A DNA stretch of 64,000 bases, taken from positions 37,733 through 101,732 of the forward strand of contig WSYH01001920.1 in NCBI GenBank assembly GCA_036426205.1, in the 5' to 3' direction. The notes beneath the pieces were generated by a model. It did no database searches. It had not been told where the DNA came from and saw nothing but the letters and a program-made list of their open reading frames with translations. The stretch's first letter is position 1. Each line of letters opens with the position of its first letter. This document shows positions 11,780-21,945 of the stretch, one piece after another. Both the position numbers and the translations under genes were made by a program. The stretch comes from Ascaphus truei. Lineage: Eukaryota; Chordata; Amphibia; Anura; Ascaphidae.

Positions 11780-12430
11780 AAGAAAGGGAAACAAGATCTT
11801 ATCATATTCCTGAAAAATGAAGGGCAGTTGTAAAAGCAGAACTGGAAACCATGCTCACATTGGGGGTTGTAGAAAGGTCACAGAGTGAATGGTGTGGCCC
11901 CATTGTATTAGTTCCTAAACCTGATGGATCTACAAGGGTTTGAATTGTTTTTAGAAAAGTAAATGCAATTCCTAAATTAGATGTGTACCCCATGCCCTGT
12001 TAATGAGTTGTTACAGAGGCTAGGGAAGGCCAATTATATCACAATGTTAGATTTCACTAAGGGGTATTGGCAGATCCCTTTAACGGAAAAGTCAAAGGAA
12101 AAAAATGCTTTTGCCACCCCCTTTGGCTTGTTTCATTTTCGGACCATGCCTTTTTTGGTTTCACAATGCCCCCGCTACCTTCCAGAGGCTTATGGATCAG
12201 GTGTTATTACCCCATAACAGGTGGAAGTAGAAGCGTTGATGGACTGTCCAGTGCCCACAACAAAAAAAACAAGTAAGAGCTTTTTTGGGCTTGGCAAGAT
12301 ATTATAGGAAATTTGTACCCAATTCTTCCACTTTCCTTGTCCCACTTACTGACCTGACAAAAAAAAGTAGCACCCAACGAGGTTCGGTTGATAATAGTGT
12401 GAGGACATGTTTCAGGGAGTGAAGACAATA
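11780..12430 (+). pseudogene. Reverse transcriptase remnant of the Gmr1-like element
   Basis: Recognisable pieces are SEWCGPIVLVPKPDGS, then TMLDFTKGYWQIPL, then FFGLARYYRKFVPN, spread over several frames with stops. The stretch that should carry the YxDD catalytic box between the second and third pieces is missing; the sequence jumps across it near 12215. The enzyme cannot be functional. Confidence 0.8.
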
Positions 12431-12434
12431 CTGT

Positions 12435-12860
12435 TCAGAGTCAGTGCTGCAGAGCCCAGGCTTTGGGGAACCTTTTGTTTTACAGACTAATGCCTGAGAA
12501 GTAGGTTTAGGGTCCGTCTTGTCCCAAGAGACAAATGGGGAGACATTTCCTCTTCTCTTCTTAACAGTTACCTACTCAGGTACAGAACAGGCCTACTCAG
12601 TGTTAGAGAAAGAATGCTTGGCGGTAAGTGGGCACTGTTGGCACTCAGTTATTACCTCCTGGGTGTCACATTTACCCTCATAACAGACCATGCACTCAAA
12701 TGGCTTCATAGTAGGAAGGACACCAACCCCAGGGTCATGTGTTACCTCGTCCTACAACCCTTCTCTTTTAGGATCCAGCATAGGGCAGAGAGACTCCATC
12801 TCAATGCAGATTTTTTTGTCCCGGGACAGGAAGGATGCGTCCGGTAGCGAGTGTGCGTGG
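12435..12860 (+). pseudogene. RNase H remnant of the Gmr1-like element
   Basis: Contains AYSVLEKECLA and then ALLALSYYLLGVTFTLITDH and LKWLHSRKDTNPR, the typical gypsy RNase H order, with a frame break between the first and second pieces. It ends at the purine tract before the 3' LTR. Confidence 0.8.
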
Positions 12861-12885
12861 AGCAACACTCTGAGGGCGGGAGGGA

Positions 12886-13276
12886 TGTGAGGGAGTCTAT
12901 AGGGCATGTAGGAAGATAGGGAGTGAAAGAGTTAAACTCCTTCACTATTCCAGGTCCAGGAGATCACACCCTAGCTTACAGGTCTGCCTAAAATGCAGGG
13001 ATCGTTCCCAATGAACTCCTGATTGGGACTGGAGTTTAAAATGGAAGCAGAAGACACCCTGAGGTCAGTCTTTTTACAACCTGTGAAGGAACAGGTTCCC
13101 AGAGGGTCTGCCTGAACTACGCTTTGTTTGTATGGCTGAGCTCTTTGTTGTTCTTTTTGGACACAGCAAGTATACTGTAAGTGAACTGCAACCTGGATTT
13201 CCCAGTCTGGGAAATAAAGGACTTTTCTTTGAAAGAAGTTGGTGGGAATTCCTTACTGACCCTAACTAAGAGGCCA
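12886..13276 (+). repeat. 3' LTR of the Gmr1-like element
   Basis: Begins TGTGAGGGAGTC directly after the purine tract at about 12873-12885 and carries an AATAAAGGA poly(A)-signal-like word. After GGCCA at 13276 the interrupted L2 LINE resumes. Confidence 0.85.
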
Positions 13277-14170
13277 CTTTGTCACCATTCCCTGCATTCA
13301 CAACAAAATTCTTCTCTTCAAGGCTCTGCCCTCCTCTGTCCCTCCTTATATCTCAGCTTTAATCTCTCGCTTTACCTTCTATGTGCTCTTTACACTCTGC
13401 TCTTATTATTATCCCGTGCCACTACAGGGCTGGCTAGGAATATTGCGGGGCTCTGTGCAGACATGTCGTGCGGGGCCTCTTACCTTCTCCTTCACCATCT
13501 CTTCCTGCAGGGTCCCTCATCACGGTGCCGCAAAGTTAACGTGTTGCCATGACATCGGGACGTCACGTGACATCCCATTGTCATGGCAACGCAACGCCAT
13601 TTGCCATCGTGGCACCATGATGAGGGACCCTTCAGGAAGAGATGGTGAAGGAGAAGGTAAGAGAGGTAGAGGCCCCGTGCTCTCCCCTGGCAATCAGCTT
13701 AATTGTTATGGGGAAGAGTGTGGGGCCTCTGTAACCGTGGGGCACGGTACAATGGCGCCGGCACCAACTACAGTTCCCTCACACCCACAACCCTTCTGAC
13801 ATGCTGGACCTTGCCTCTGGAACCTTCCCTGTCAACATCCGCTAAGCACCTTCTCTCTCTAACTTCAAAACCCATCTGAAAACTGACGAGTTGACACAGA
13901 AGCGGGGTAAGTGAGCCGCGCCCCCCCAAAAAAGTCTCCCAGTTTGCGCACTGCTGCTCTAACCAATGCACTCAAATGTAGGCCTGCTGTTTCTGCTAGT
14001 CTCCCCACATGCCGATTAGATTGTAAACTCTCAGAATCAGGGCCTTCAATACCTTCAATATCTGTTTGCACTTATTTTTCATTCTGTTTATGTAATATAC
14101 ATAACTCTGTACCCCCATTGTACCGCGCTGCGGAATACGTTGGCGCTTTACAAATAAAGGATAATAATCA
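13277..14170 (+). mobile_element. L2-type LINE continuation and 3' end
   Basis: Resumes with TCACCATTCCCTGCATTCA and CAAAATTCTTCTCTTCAAGG, the L2 region that follows the sequence ending at 8149. It later shows ACTTCAAAACCCATCTGAAAA and ends in the tail ATTAGATTGTAAACTCT ... GGCGCTTTACAAATAAAGG. A GC-rich foldback is inserted within it. Confidence 0.7.
13468..13680. repeat. GC-rich foldback (miniature transposon) inside the L2 LINE
   Basis: GGGGCCTCTTACCTTCTCC ... CTTCACCATCTCTTCC on the left is mirrored by GGAAGAGATGGTGAAGGAGA ... GAGGCCCC on the right. The centre has TGTCATGGCAACG words, shared with other GC-rich miniature elements in this window. Confidence 0.75.
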
Positions 14171-14279
14171 GTTGGAGAACGGGCCCAGTTTGCAGCATAA
14201 AGTAATGAAGAAAGTACCTGTTCAGCTGGGTGTTGTAACTGGTACTGGAGAGGTGCTATCTGAGAAATAGTTACAACCC

Positions 14280-14311
14280 CCGAAGAAGTTCTGTTGAACG
14301 AAACACGCGTC
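14280..14311 (+). ncRNA. Degenerate hammerhead-like motif
   Basis: CCGAAGA (core would be CUGANGA), then a hairpin GTTC/TGTT/GAAC, then GAAAC and ACGCGTC. This resembles the motifs at 16625 and 58476, but the core is altered at one base. It is probably a dead relative. Confidence 0.3.
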
Positions 14312-14689
14312 GAGTTTTGGTGACGTCCGCCATTGTGACGTCACTAGCGTGACTGAAACACCGGTCTCAGAGACAAAGTATTTTGAATGTATTGCTGCAG
14401 TTAAATAGAGTACATGATAGGGGCTCTTATAGCTATTATAGCTTAGCCCTGCGTCTCCACGGGAACCTGCTGTGGTGATAATTCAGCCCTGGTAATTATA
14501 GATCATATTCTTTAGTGTGGTGTCCATTGCGAGCTATAGACACTGGCAGCATATAGTGGTCTGTGAGCTTTTAATATGGAATTATGCTACTAGTTGGTAT
14601 TGTTCCTCAGGGTTTTAATTTCACCTGGTTTTCACTGTATATATTCACATATATTCAAATACCCCTATGGGCAGCCCCCAGTCGGCGTC

Positions 14690-15111
14690 ACACACATAAC
14701 ACGATGACGCGACCACTGGAAGGGAAGATAAGAATGTTGTCTGTTTGAGACACTGGCTGTATTCTCAGGGTGACAGCCTTCTCTCAGCCTCTGGGGGGGG
14801 GGGGGGGGCAAAGGGCAGGGTATATATACAGGTATATAAACTGTGTCAACCCTACAGTTTTTAGTTGTGCTGGATTGCTGGAGTTGTGCTACTGATACCA
14901 TCTTGAATGTCACTGGACTGCTGGAGAATTGCTAGCGGATACTTCTCCATCCCCCAACCCTAAGTAAGTGTTACCTTCTTGTCTGTTAATTGTACTATAT
15001 TGCTGTGTTCACCTTATTTAAGGAATAAATTATATTTTATTATATCTAAGCCTCGTTCCGTTCAACCCAGATATTTGGTGTTCATTATATCTTGTCATAA
15101 GCTACCGTGAC
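14690..15111 (+). repeat. Probable solo LTR (3' end at 15111)
   Basis: A TATATATACAGG box-like region, a downstream AATAAATTATATT poly(A) signal and an end in ...GCTACCGTGACA give the pattern of an LTR. The 5' end was not defined. Confidence 0.4.
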
Positions 15112-15601
15112 ACTCCAACAACTGATTTTCATGCAATCAAGGTGCTCCACGTCTATTCACAATCAGTGCAGCGGTGATGACGGTACAGGGGGATAGGAAT
15201 GGTAATAATAAATAATTGACTCACACGGCCGTGTGTGAGTCACCACCCTGCAACGGTATCTTTATCTGGAGTCCGGTAGCCTTGGGGTGTTCTCCCACAT
15301 CAACACGCGCTCGTAGTAGGTCAGGTGTGAGTGTCCCGTGTATGCCACAGATATCCGGAAAAGTATGGGTTAAAATAATATCTTTAATCGATGGCTACAT
15401 AAAACAAACAAGGTAAACCACTCACATTGTGGATAAAAACGATGAATAAGGCTTTTTCCGTTTTCTTGCTGCAGGCTGCTCCACTGTCCGCCGCGTCCGG
15501 AGTTCAGGGGAAGCAACAATCGCGAGTCAGGAACTACGGCAGCCGTCAGAGTCCAAAAAGGTCCATGCTCATAGGACAACGCGTTTCGCACTAATTTCAT
15601 A

Positions 15602-15943
15602 AATTGCAGGAGCAGCTATGTTGTGTACCTGCTCGAATGCCCATGTGGTTTACAGTATGTGGGACGCACGGCTAGGCCGTTGCGTGTCCGCATACTGGAA
15701 CACATGGGCAATATTCGACGACATCTACTTACACACAATGTGTCCAAACACTTCTGTATGCACCATTCCAGAGATCCATCTGGTTTGGTATATAGGGCCA
15801 TTGAATCAGTACCCCAAAACTGTCGCGGGGGTGACAGACTGAAACGTCTCGCTCAACGAGAATCGTACTGGATTTATACACTCCAGACCATGTCACCCGC
15901 GGTTCTTAATGTCGATATCGACATAGTGATCCAACTGTATTAA
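15602..15943 (+). CDS. GIY-YIG endonuclease domain of a Penelope-like element (C-terminal part)
   Basis: The frame reads VVYLLECPCGLQYVGRTARP, then ILEHMGNIRRH, then GGDRLKRLAQRESYWIYTLQ and a stop after DIDIVIQLY. The CPCGLQYVGRT segment corresponds to the GIY-YIG motif (YLL...YVG), followed by the arginine and glutamate (the E of QRESYWI) expected in the nuclease fold. In intact elements this domain follows the reverse transcriptase and nicks the target DNA. Here the RT is absent and the frame begins abruptly beside the inverted arm, so it is a truncated copy, although this part has no stop. Confidence 0.85.
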   Translation, partial: NCRSSYVVYLLECPCGLQYVGRTARPLRVRILEHMGNIRRHLLTHNVSKHFCMHHSRDPSGLVYRAIESVPQNCRGGDRLKRLAQRESYWIYTLQTMSPAVLNVDIDIVIQLY

Positions 15944-16214
15944 ATGAAAGCCACTAAGAGTCTTATCATCCATCATTTTATTTATATTTTCAGCCATGAA
16001 TTTTAAGTTCACCCGTACCCCCTCTCTTAATTTACATTCTAGTAGCAACCATTATGTACTAACTGTTTGCATTTTTGTATTTTATTTCAATTTCAGAGTA
16101 CATCATATCATCATGGTCATCTGCTTGTTTCATTTATCTTTTTTATTATTTTATTTTATATTTTCATATATATTATACTTTGGGCGTTCTTTTTAAAGTT
16201 ATCCTTGTAAGTTG

Positions 16215-16302
16215 GTATAGTATTCTATTTGTCTCAACTCTGTGCCCAGGACATACTTGAAAATGAGATTACTTCCTGGTAAAATATTTTATAAATAAAT
16301 TG
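16215..16302 (+). repeat. SINE/LINE tail family (CTGTGCCCAGGACATA ... TATAAATAAAT)
   Basis: One of four copies in the window (others near 8300-8370, 39885-39965 and 46465-46560). They share CTGTGCCCAGGACATA, TTACTTCCTGGTAA and an ATAAATAAAT end. Three have the full word set. Confidence 0.8.
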
Positions 16303-16624
16303 ACCTGTGGAATACTCACAGTATTTTGCTGGTTCGGTTTGCCCACTAGAGGACTCTCTTGAGCTATATCACTGTCTTTTCTCCTCATGTATCCCCAATA
16401 AGATTTTTATTGTGTATTTTTATCATATGTATTACACATGTTATTTATTTATTATGCATATTGATTTATATGTATGCACAACATATTGTATCAAGGATGG
16501 AATTTTGGTCATGAATCCTCCGGACTCCGTTTTGATGCATAATTGAACAATCTCAGCATACACCTGAATAGAATCAGTCATCCGAAACAGCTATTTAAAC
16601 CTACCTGCACATCACAACGCTCAT

Positions 16625-16664
16625 GGACCTGACGAAGCACAAATAAGTGCAAAACGCGTTGTCC
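16625..16664 (+). ncRNA. Hammerhead-like ribozyme motif in the Penelope flank
   Basis: Stem I is GGAC (16625-16628) pairing with GTCC (16661-16664). CTGACGA (16629-16635) matches the CUGANGA core. Stem II is GCAC/GTGC around loop AAATAA. AAAA at 16651 stands where GAAA is expected, followed by CGCGTT with a possible cut after GTT. The inverted copy at about 15575-15600 (minus) retains GAAA. Departures from consensus are one extra A between the core and stem II and the G-to-A change. Hammerheads are known from Penelope-like elements. Confidence 0.5.
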
Positions 16665-16734
16665 TTTTTGGACTCTGACGGCTGCCGTAGTTCCTGACTC
16701 GCGATTGCTGCTTCCCCTGAACTCCGGACGCGGC

Positions 16735-18134
16735 TGTGGCGATAGGCTTGGCCGGCCTTCCTTACAAGGGACATACAAGGGTACTATAGGGATTTAGTGA
16801 CCCACTACAGTGCTCTAACTGACCCCCGGACTAAGGTGATTGACCAGAGGGCAGTGGTGCTGGCAGCCTGGTTCCCAGAATGTGGACCAGCATTTCAATG
16901 TCTGCAGCGGATCCTTGCCCTGTTGAACTTGGACTATGGAGGCAAGGGGTCCCACCATGCTGGAGGACTTAACCAGCCAGATGGACTCCGTTTCTTCCCG
17001 GCAACCTCAATTTTTTCAGGCTCAGCAAGCCACCTGATGATGGTGACTGTCCTGGCGCCTTCATAATTGAGGGGGGAGGTGTGGCGATAGGCTTAGCCGG
17101 CCTTCCTTAATAAAGGGGGAGCCCGGCTGGCTGCCCCTGAAACCATATGGTATGGGCTGAGAGTGTCCGCTCTTGTGTCCAAATGTTGGTTCTCTGTGTT
17201 TTAAAACTGCAATGTATTATGTTTGTCCTGTGATTTAAACCCAGGTTGGTGACAAAAGGCAGTCTGAATTAGCATGTGAATTACATGTGGATTAGCGTTT
17301 CAATGCCCCAGCTCAGAAAGGGGTTCCAAGCCCAAATCTCCCCAATTTATTTCCCTTATAAGTATAAGATTCCCCAGAGTATATTCTGTAAGGAAGTGTA
17401 CTTTATATTGTGTTTTAATGTTTACTATAAGGTTCTATACAGAAAGCACAGGCATATGGTTAATATGCTGGCTAGTTTGCATAGATTCCATAGTTCAAAG
17501 AGGAGAGGTATGGCAGAGGGGGGAAACCATTTGGTGAGCAGGATGTTCAGATTGGGATGTCTTTGTTTTACTAGACACCACGGAGCAAGGGAAAAAGAAA
17601 ACGGCCCTGGATGTCAGAACTGATAAGCAAGGTTTCTACTGGCAAGTTTTGAATTTATCCCTCCTATCAGTGAATGCGTAATTTCAATCCCTGCTTTAAT
17701 TGGCTATTACACCCCTCAATGATTTAGATAGGAATTCAGCCTATATAAGAGTGTGCAGTAAAAGCAGCTTTCTCTCGATTTTTCCTGTTGGAGATCTGAA
17801 GACAAGCAGCTGCTGGCGGGCCTCTCACTTCTGATGCTTCTGTGAAAGAGCTATTCACACCTGGAAGCATGGGGAGGCCTAGCCAGCAGCCTGGATTTCG
17901 GTCCAGGAGCCCAAGGTCCTATCAAGGTAAGCCTTTGCTGAACAGGCGCCTTGCAACTAGGAAAGGGTAGATCTCTTCCCCAGACCCCCGTAAGTGTGTA
18001 TATTCTCTGTTTCTTGTATTTCTGTGTGTTTCCGAGGTCTTGTCCGAATAAACCGCAATTTATTTTACTGCCTGTTTTGCCTTGTGACTGATCCCTTAAA
18101 TATAAATGTGTATTTGGCCTGCCCTCCCATGACA
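16735..18134 (+). mobile_element. LTR retrotransposon remnant inserted in the Penelope flank
   Basis: Starts TGTGGCGATAGG and ends CCATGACA, flanked by perfect 5-bp duplications GCGGC (16730-16734 and 18135-18139). Only the first bases of the 5' LTR remain, then a short internal remnant, a purine tract GAGGGGGGAGG (17069-17079), then a full 3' LTR (17080-18134). Most of the interior is deleted. Confidence 0.85.
17080..18134 (+). repeat. 3' LTR of the element at 16735
   Basis: About 1055 bases, TG...CA ended, with TATATAAGA near 17742 as a probable TATA box and AATAAACCGC near 18047 as a poly(A) signal. Its first 60 bases resemble the LTR beginning at 49923. Confidence 0.8.
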
Positions 18135-18385
18135 GCGGCGGACAGTGGAGCAGCCTGCAGCAAGAAAACGGAAAAGGCCTTATTCATCGTTTTTATCCAC
18201 AATGTGAGTGGTTCACTGTGTTTGTTTTATGTAGCCATCAATTAAAGATATTATTTTAACCCATACTTTTCTGGGCATCTGTGGCATACACGGGACACTC
18301 ACACCTTACCTACTGTGAGCACATGTTGATGTAGGAGAACACCCTAAGGCTACCGGACTCCAGATAAAGATACTGTTGCATGGCG

Positions 18386-19595
18386 TATCGAGTCAAATGG
18401 ACCTCGGCCTGTACTTAGGGAAGCAGGAGGTCCCCGTACCTGAAATTAATGTGGTTCAACTCTAGAGACCCCCTGCTTCAATCCTACATATGTAATAAAA
18501 ATAAAAACAGTGTGATCGCCTGTGAAAACTGTGCAGGGAGACGCAGAAAGAGGGATCGCTTCTTCCAACGCAGCTCTTCCAGACTTAACGCAGTGGGAGT
18601 CCCATTCAGAAGCAGGAACCTGTAATGTTGCTGACTGCAAACAGGATACGGACCCGCAGGGCAGAGATAGGGAGTAATACACCGACCTTGGCCTGGGATC
18701 AGAGGCATGGGATGCAAGGGTAATCAGGTACGTTCCGGGGTCAAGGCAGGCAAAGGGTAGTCAGTTCCGGTTCCGAGGTAGGCGGCAGGCAAAGGGTAGA
18801 CAGGTCTGATTCCGAGGTCGCGGCAGGCAAACGGTAGTCAGGTCCGGTTCCGAGGTCGAGACAGGCAGCAGACAAAACAAAGGCAAGGGGGAGCTCAGAC
18901 ATGACAAGGTAACCAGTACTTTGCACAAGTAAAGACTAGTAGCAATTGCCTGCCTTTTAAAGGCCAGAATCAGCTGCTGGCAATGACAACCAAAGAGAGG
19001 CTGATTTCCTGTCAGGGGAGTAAGGGCAGGATTTGCCAGGAAGCAAAATGGCTGTGGTGGCTTCGGACCAGATGATATCACTTCCTGTCAGCATTCATCC
19101 TAAATGTTCAGTCAGATCCCTCATAGGACCCCCGCTGCGTTAATCCTGATGGGAAATTAGTGGACTGAGTTTTTGGACATGGGGAAGCCGAGATCGGGCC
19201 GTGGTCAGGCCCTGTTCATCTGCAGTTTCCTTGCGCCCAAAATGCACCTAAATGCTACTCCATCTGTATATACTGTGGCTATAGCATTTGGAGATATCTC
19301 CAACATATCCCCTATCCTTTCAATGTTGGCAGAAGTCACCACATGAGGGAGTTCAATCTACTGACACATAGCCCACACTCCTGGTGCCCGGATTTCCTCC
19401 CACCTGCCATCATTTTGACCGGCATCGCGGGGAATCTGGAACAATGTATCAGCATCCATGTTCTGCCTCCCAGGTCAATATTTCAAACTAAAATGGTAAG
19501 TATTTAAAACAAGACAGAACATAAAACACAGACAGAGCTCAGTTGTAGCACATCCAGTGATACTCATACACGGTACAGTGCCTAAATATATAGGG
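18386..19595. other. Repeat-like intergenic DNA; short 39-bp minisatellite at about 18740-18870
   Basis: Three to four units of roughly 39 bases (GGCAGGCAAAGGGTAGTC ... GGTTCCGAGGT) lie at 18740-18870. No gene or defined transposon end was found in the rest. Confidence 0.6.
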
Positions 19596-19960
19596 AGGGG
19601 GTGAGAGAGGATGAAGGGAGAGGGGGTGAGAGAGGGTGAAGGGAGGGGGGTGAGAGGATGAAGGGGGAGGTGGTGAGAGAGGATGAAGGGAGAGGGGGTG
19701 AGAGAGGATGAAGGGAGAGGGGGTGAGAGAGGATGAAGGAAGAGGGGGTGAGAGGATGAATGGAGAGGGGGTGTGAGAGGATGAAGGGAGGGGGATGAGA
19801 GAGGATGAAGGGAGAGGGGGTGAGAGAATGAAGGGAGGGGGATGAGAGGATGAAGGGGGGATGAGAGAGGATGAACGGAGGCGGGATGACAGAGAATAAA
19901 GGGATGGGGGTGAGAGGACAAGGGGGTGGGACGGTGAGAAGATAAGGGGAGGGAGAGGAT
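19596..19960. repeat. Purine-rich minisatellite (GGGGGTGAGAGAGGATGAAGGGAGA)
   Basis: About 15 degenerate units of roughly 25 bases. It produces a long Ser/Pro/His-rich open frame on the minus strand that is not a gene. Confidence 0.9.
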
Positions 19961-20369
19961 GAGGAGAGGTGCAACAATCTTGGAATTTGTGGGAGGAGCA
20001 GTAAGATCAGTATTGCTCGCCATGAACAGTATGACTGCAGGTCAGTTATTTATAAATGATCTGACCATTACGTCATTTGTTCTAAATTTCACTCAAAGGA
20101 TGCACCAATTTGCACTATTCCATATTCTATTTCCTAAAAAAAATCCTCGGAAGGGCGCCCCCTCCTAAGGCTCCTCCCCAGATTGGTACGAAACACAATA
20201 TAAATTGGTGCAAATTGGTGAATACTTGGAGTGAAATTTGGAAAAATTTACATAACAGTGAGGTCATTTATAAATAACATTCTTCCCCACCAACGATTCT
20301 TGCACGCGTCGCACCTTTCACCACTGTGTTCAGTATTTTTGGAGAAGCTGCCTGGCAACCCTAGTTGCA

Positions 20370-20513
20370 GGGTTCTTATGAGGGGTGTTTGGGGTCCCTA
20401 TAAGGGGTGTTGTGGGTCTTATGAGGGATGAGGGTGTATATGAGGTGTGTGGGTTATATATGAGGGATGTGGGTTATATATGAGGGGTGTGGGTTATATA
20501 TGAGGGGTGTGGG
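20370..20513. repeat. GTGGGTTATATATGAGGGGT minisatellite, left part
   Basis: The same unit as at 21946-23105. The array is split by the hAT-type element between them. Confidence 0.85.
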
Positions 20514-21945
20514 CAGGGCCGCCGAGAGGGGGGGACAGACGGTACTGGTGTCTCTGGCCCGGTGGCGGTGGGGAGCCCAGTGGCCGGACAAAGCAATTGC
20601 CTGCGGGCCCTGGCTCTCCCCACCTGCAGGCCTCTTCCTCTAACTCTGTCCCACGCCGGGCCCTCTAAGTCCTTAACACGACGGGCCTCTCTGATGTCGG
20701 TGCGCCGAAGGTGAGCTCGGCCCAGGTTCCAGCGCGTGGCGCCATGCGTAGGCGGGCAGGCACACGCTGAAGTCAAAGAGTCCAGCGTGGGACAGAGATA
20801 GCCTGGGTCCATAGAGGGGGGAGCCGCGCTGAGCCCCGTCATCCTCAATGAGGATGTCTTTAGAGGTGGCTCCCGCGAGCGTCCGCAGGCGTGCTGAGGC
20901 GCAGGGATTTTCAGCCGACAGCCGAAACTGTTGCTCAGCGCGCTGTCGGCTGAAAACACCCAATCAGCGCGAAGCAGCGTCATGACGTCGACGACGTTGA
21001 CGTTGGCGCTTCGTGGGCTATTGGCCCAGCGACGTCACTGCCCCGCCTTCCGATCGCGCACGCTGAGGCTCGCCTGCCAGTCCATGGAATCGCTCCTGAC
21101 CGAGCAGGCGAACCTCAGCGTCAGCGCGCAGGAGCGCGGCTGGACCCCTCTATGGCCTGAGCCATAGAGGAAGAGGCCTGCAGGCGGGGAGAGCCGGGGC
21201 CTGCCGGCAACTGCTTCGTCTTGCAGCCGGGCCCCTCGGCAGTCACCGTCCTCCTTCCCGGGCAGTCACCCCCGCCCCTAGCCCCCTTCCAGGCAGTCAC
21301 CCCCCTGGGGGCCTTCTTACTGTTTATTGGGGGGGGGATTGAGTGAGAGCGGAGAATTGATAGGTGGGGCGAGTGAGAGGAGAGGGGGGGAGGGAGTGAG
21401 GAAAAGAGGGAGTAAGGCCGCGCTCAGGGTGCCGGCGTCGCGATGGAGAGTGCGCGCGGCCGTCTCCCGCGCGATGTGTGAATATCCCTCCTGCTGAGCT
21501 TCAGGAGAAGATTAGGGAGGCCATGGGGGGCGCGGCGGACGCGTCACGGAGCTGGTTCGCCCTCATTGGCTGAAACAGCTCACGAGGCGCTGACGTCACG
21601 CGACTGCAGCCTCTGATCTCAAAATCACTTGTATCCCCAAGCTGCAGCCGCGTCGACGCGGCACAGCGACGCCAGGTGCCGCGACCACCACGCTACCTTC
21701 CATAGACTACAATGGAAGAGTCCCTGACGTGCGTGCGCAAGTCACGACGCCGGAATCCTCAGCACGGCCTGAGAGTGAGACGCAGGGGAGAGATATACAT
21801 GCGGGGTGGGAGGGGGGGGTGAGTGAGGAAAAGGGAGTGAGACGGAGGGGAGAGAAATACATGGGAAGAGGGTGGGAAGTAGACGGGGGCGAGGGGGCGG
21901 ACGTAACTCTAATCCTGGGCCCCGGTAAATCTGTCTGCGGCCCTG
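20514..21945. mobile_element. Non-autonomous hAT-type element, 1.4 kb, GC-rich
   Basis: Begins CAGGGCCGCCGAG and ends TGCGGCCCTG, flanked by GGTGTGGG on both sides (20506-20513 and 21946-21953), the 8-bp duplication size of hAT elements. The array it sits in repeats this word, so the duplication alone is weak; the inverted ends support it. Inside, 20560-20645 and 21165-21230 are inverted copies. A segment near 21547 (CTGGTTCGCCCTCATTGGCTG) is shared with the element at 41441. No transposase. Confidence 0.65.

Larger units (their letters stand above)
8150..13276 (+). mobile_element. Degenerate Gmr1-like Ty3/gypsy LTR retrotransposon
   Basis: Two related LTRs (8150-8618 and 12886-13276) start with TGTGAGG and end at GGCCA. 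Between them lie a SCAN-like gag remnant, a protease-like stretch, integrase, reverse transcriptase and RNase H remnants, in that order. Integrase before RT is the unusual order of Gmr1-like gypsy elements. A purine tract GGGCGGGAGGGA directly precedes the 3' LTR. All frames are broken. No clean target duplication was seen, but the host L2 LINE is continuous across the insertion point. Confidence 0.82.
15246..18385 (+). mobile_element. Penelope-like element with inverted flanks, interrupted by an LTR element
   Basis: The left arm (15246-15595) is an inverted copy of the right arm (about 16640-16734 plus 18140-18385). Both share ATCTTTATCTGGAGTCCGG-type words and the GCGTTGTCC region. Between the arms is a GIY-YIG endonuclease frame, the hallmark of Penelope elements. 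The right arm is split by the LTR element at 16735-18134. No reverse transcriptase remains, so this is a 5'-truncated copy. Confidence 0.75.

Noticed and set aside
19475..20023. 182-residue minus-strand open frame
   Set aside because: It is the Ser/His/Pro translation of the purine-rich minisatellite.
20474..20983. 169-residue minus-strand frame
   Set aside because: GC-rich transposon interior with an inverted repeat; no domain recognised.
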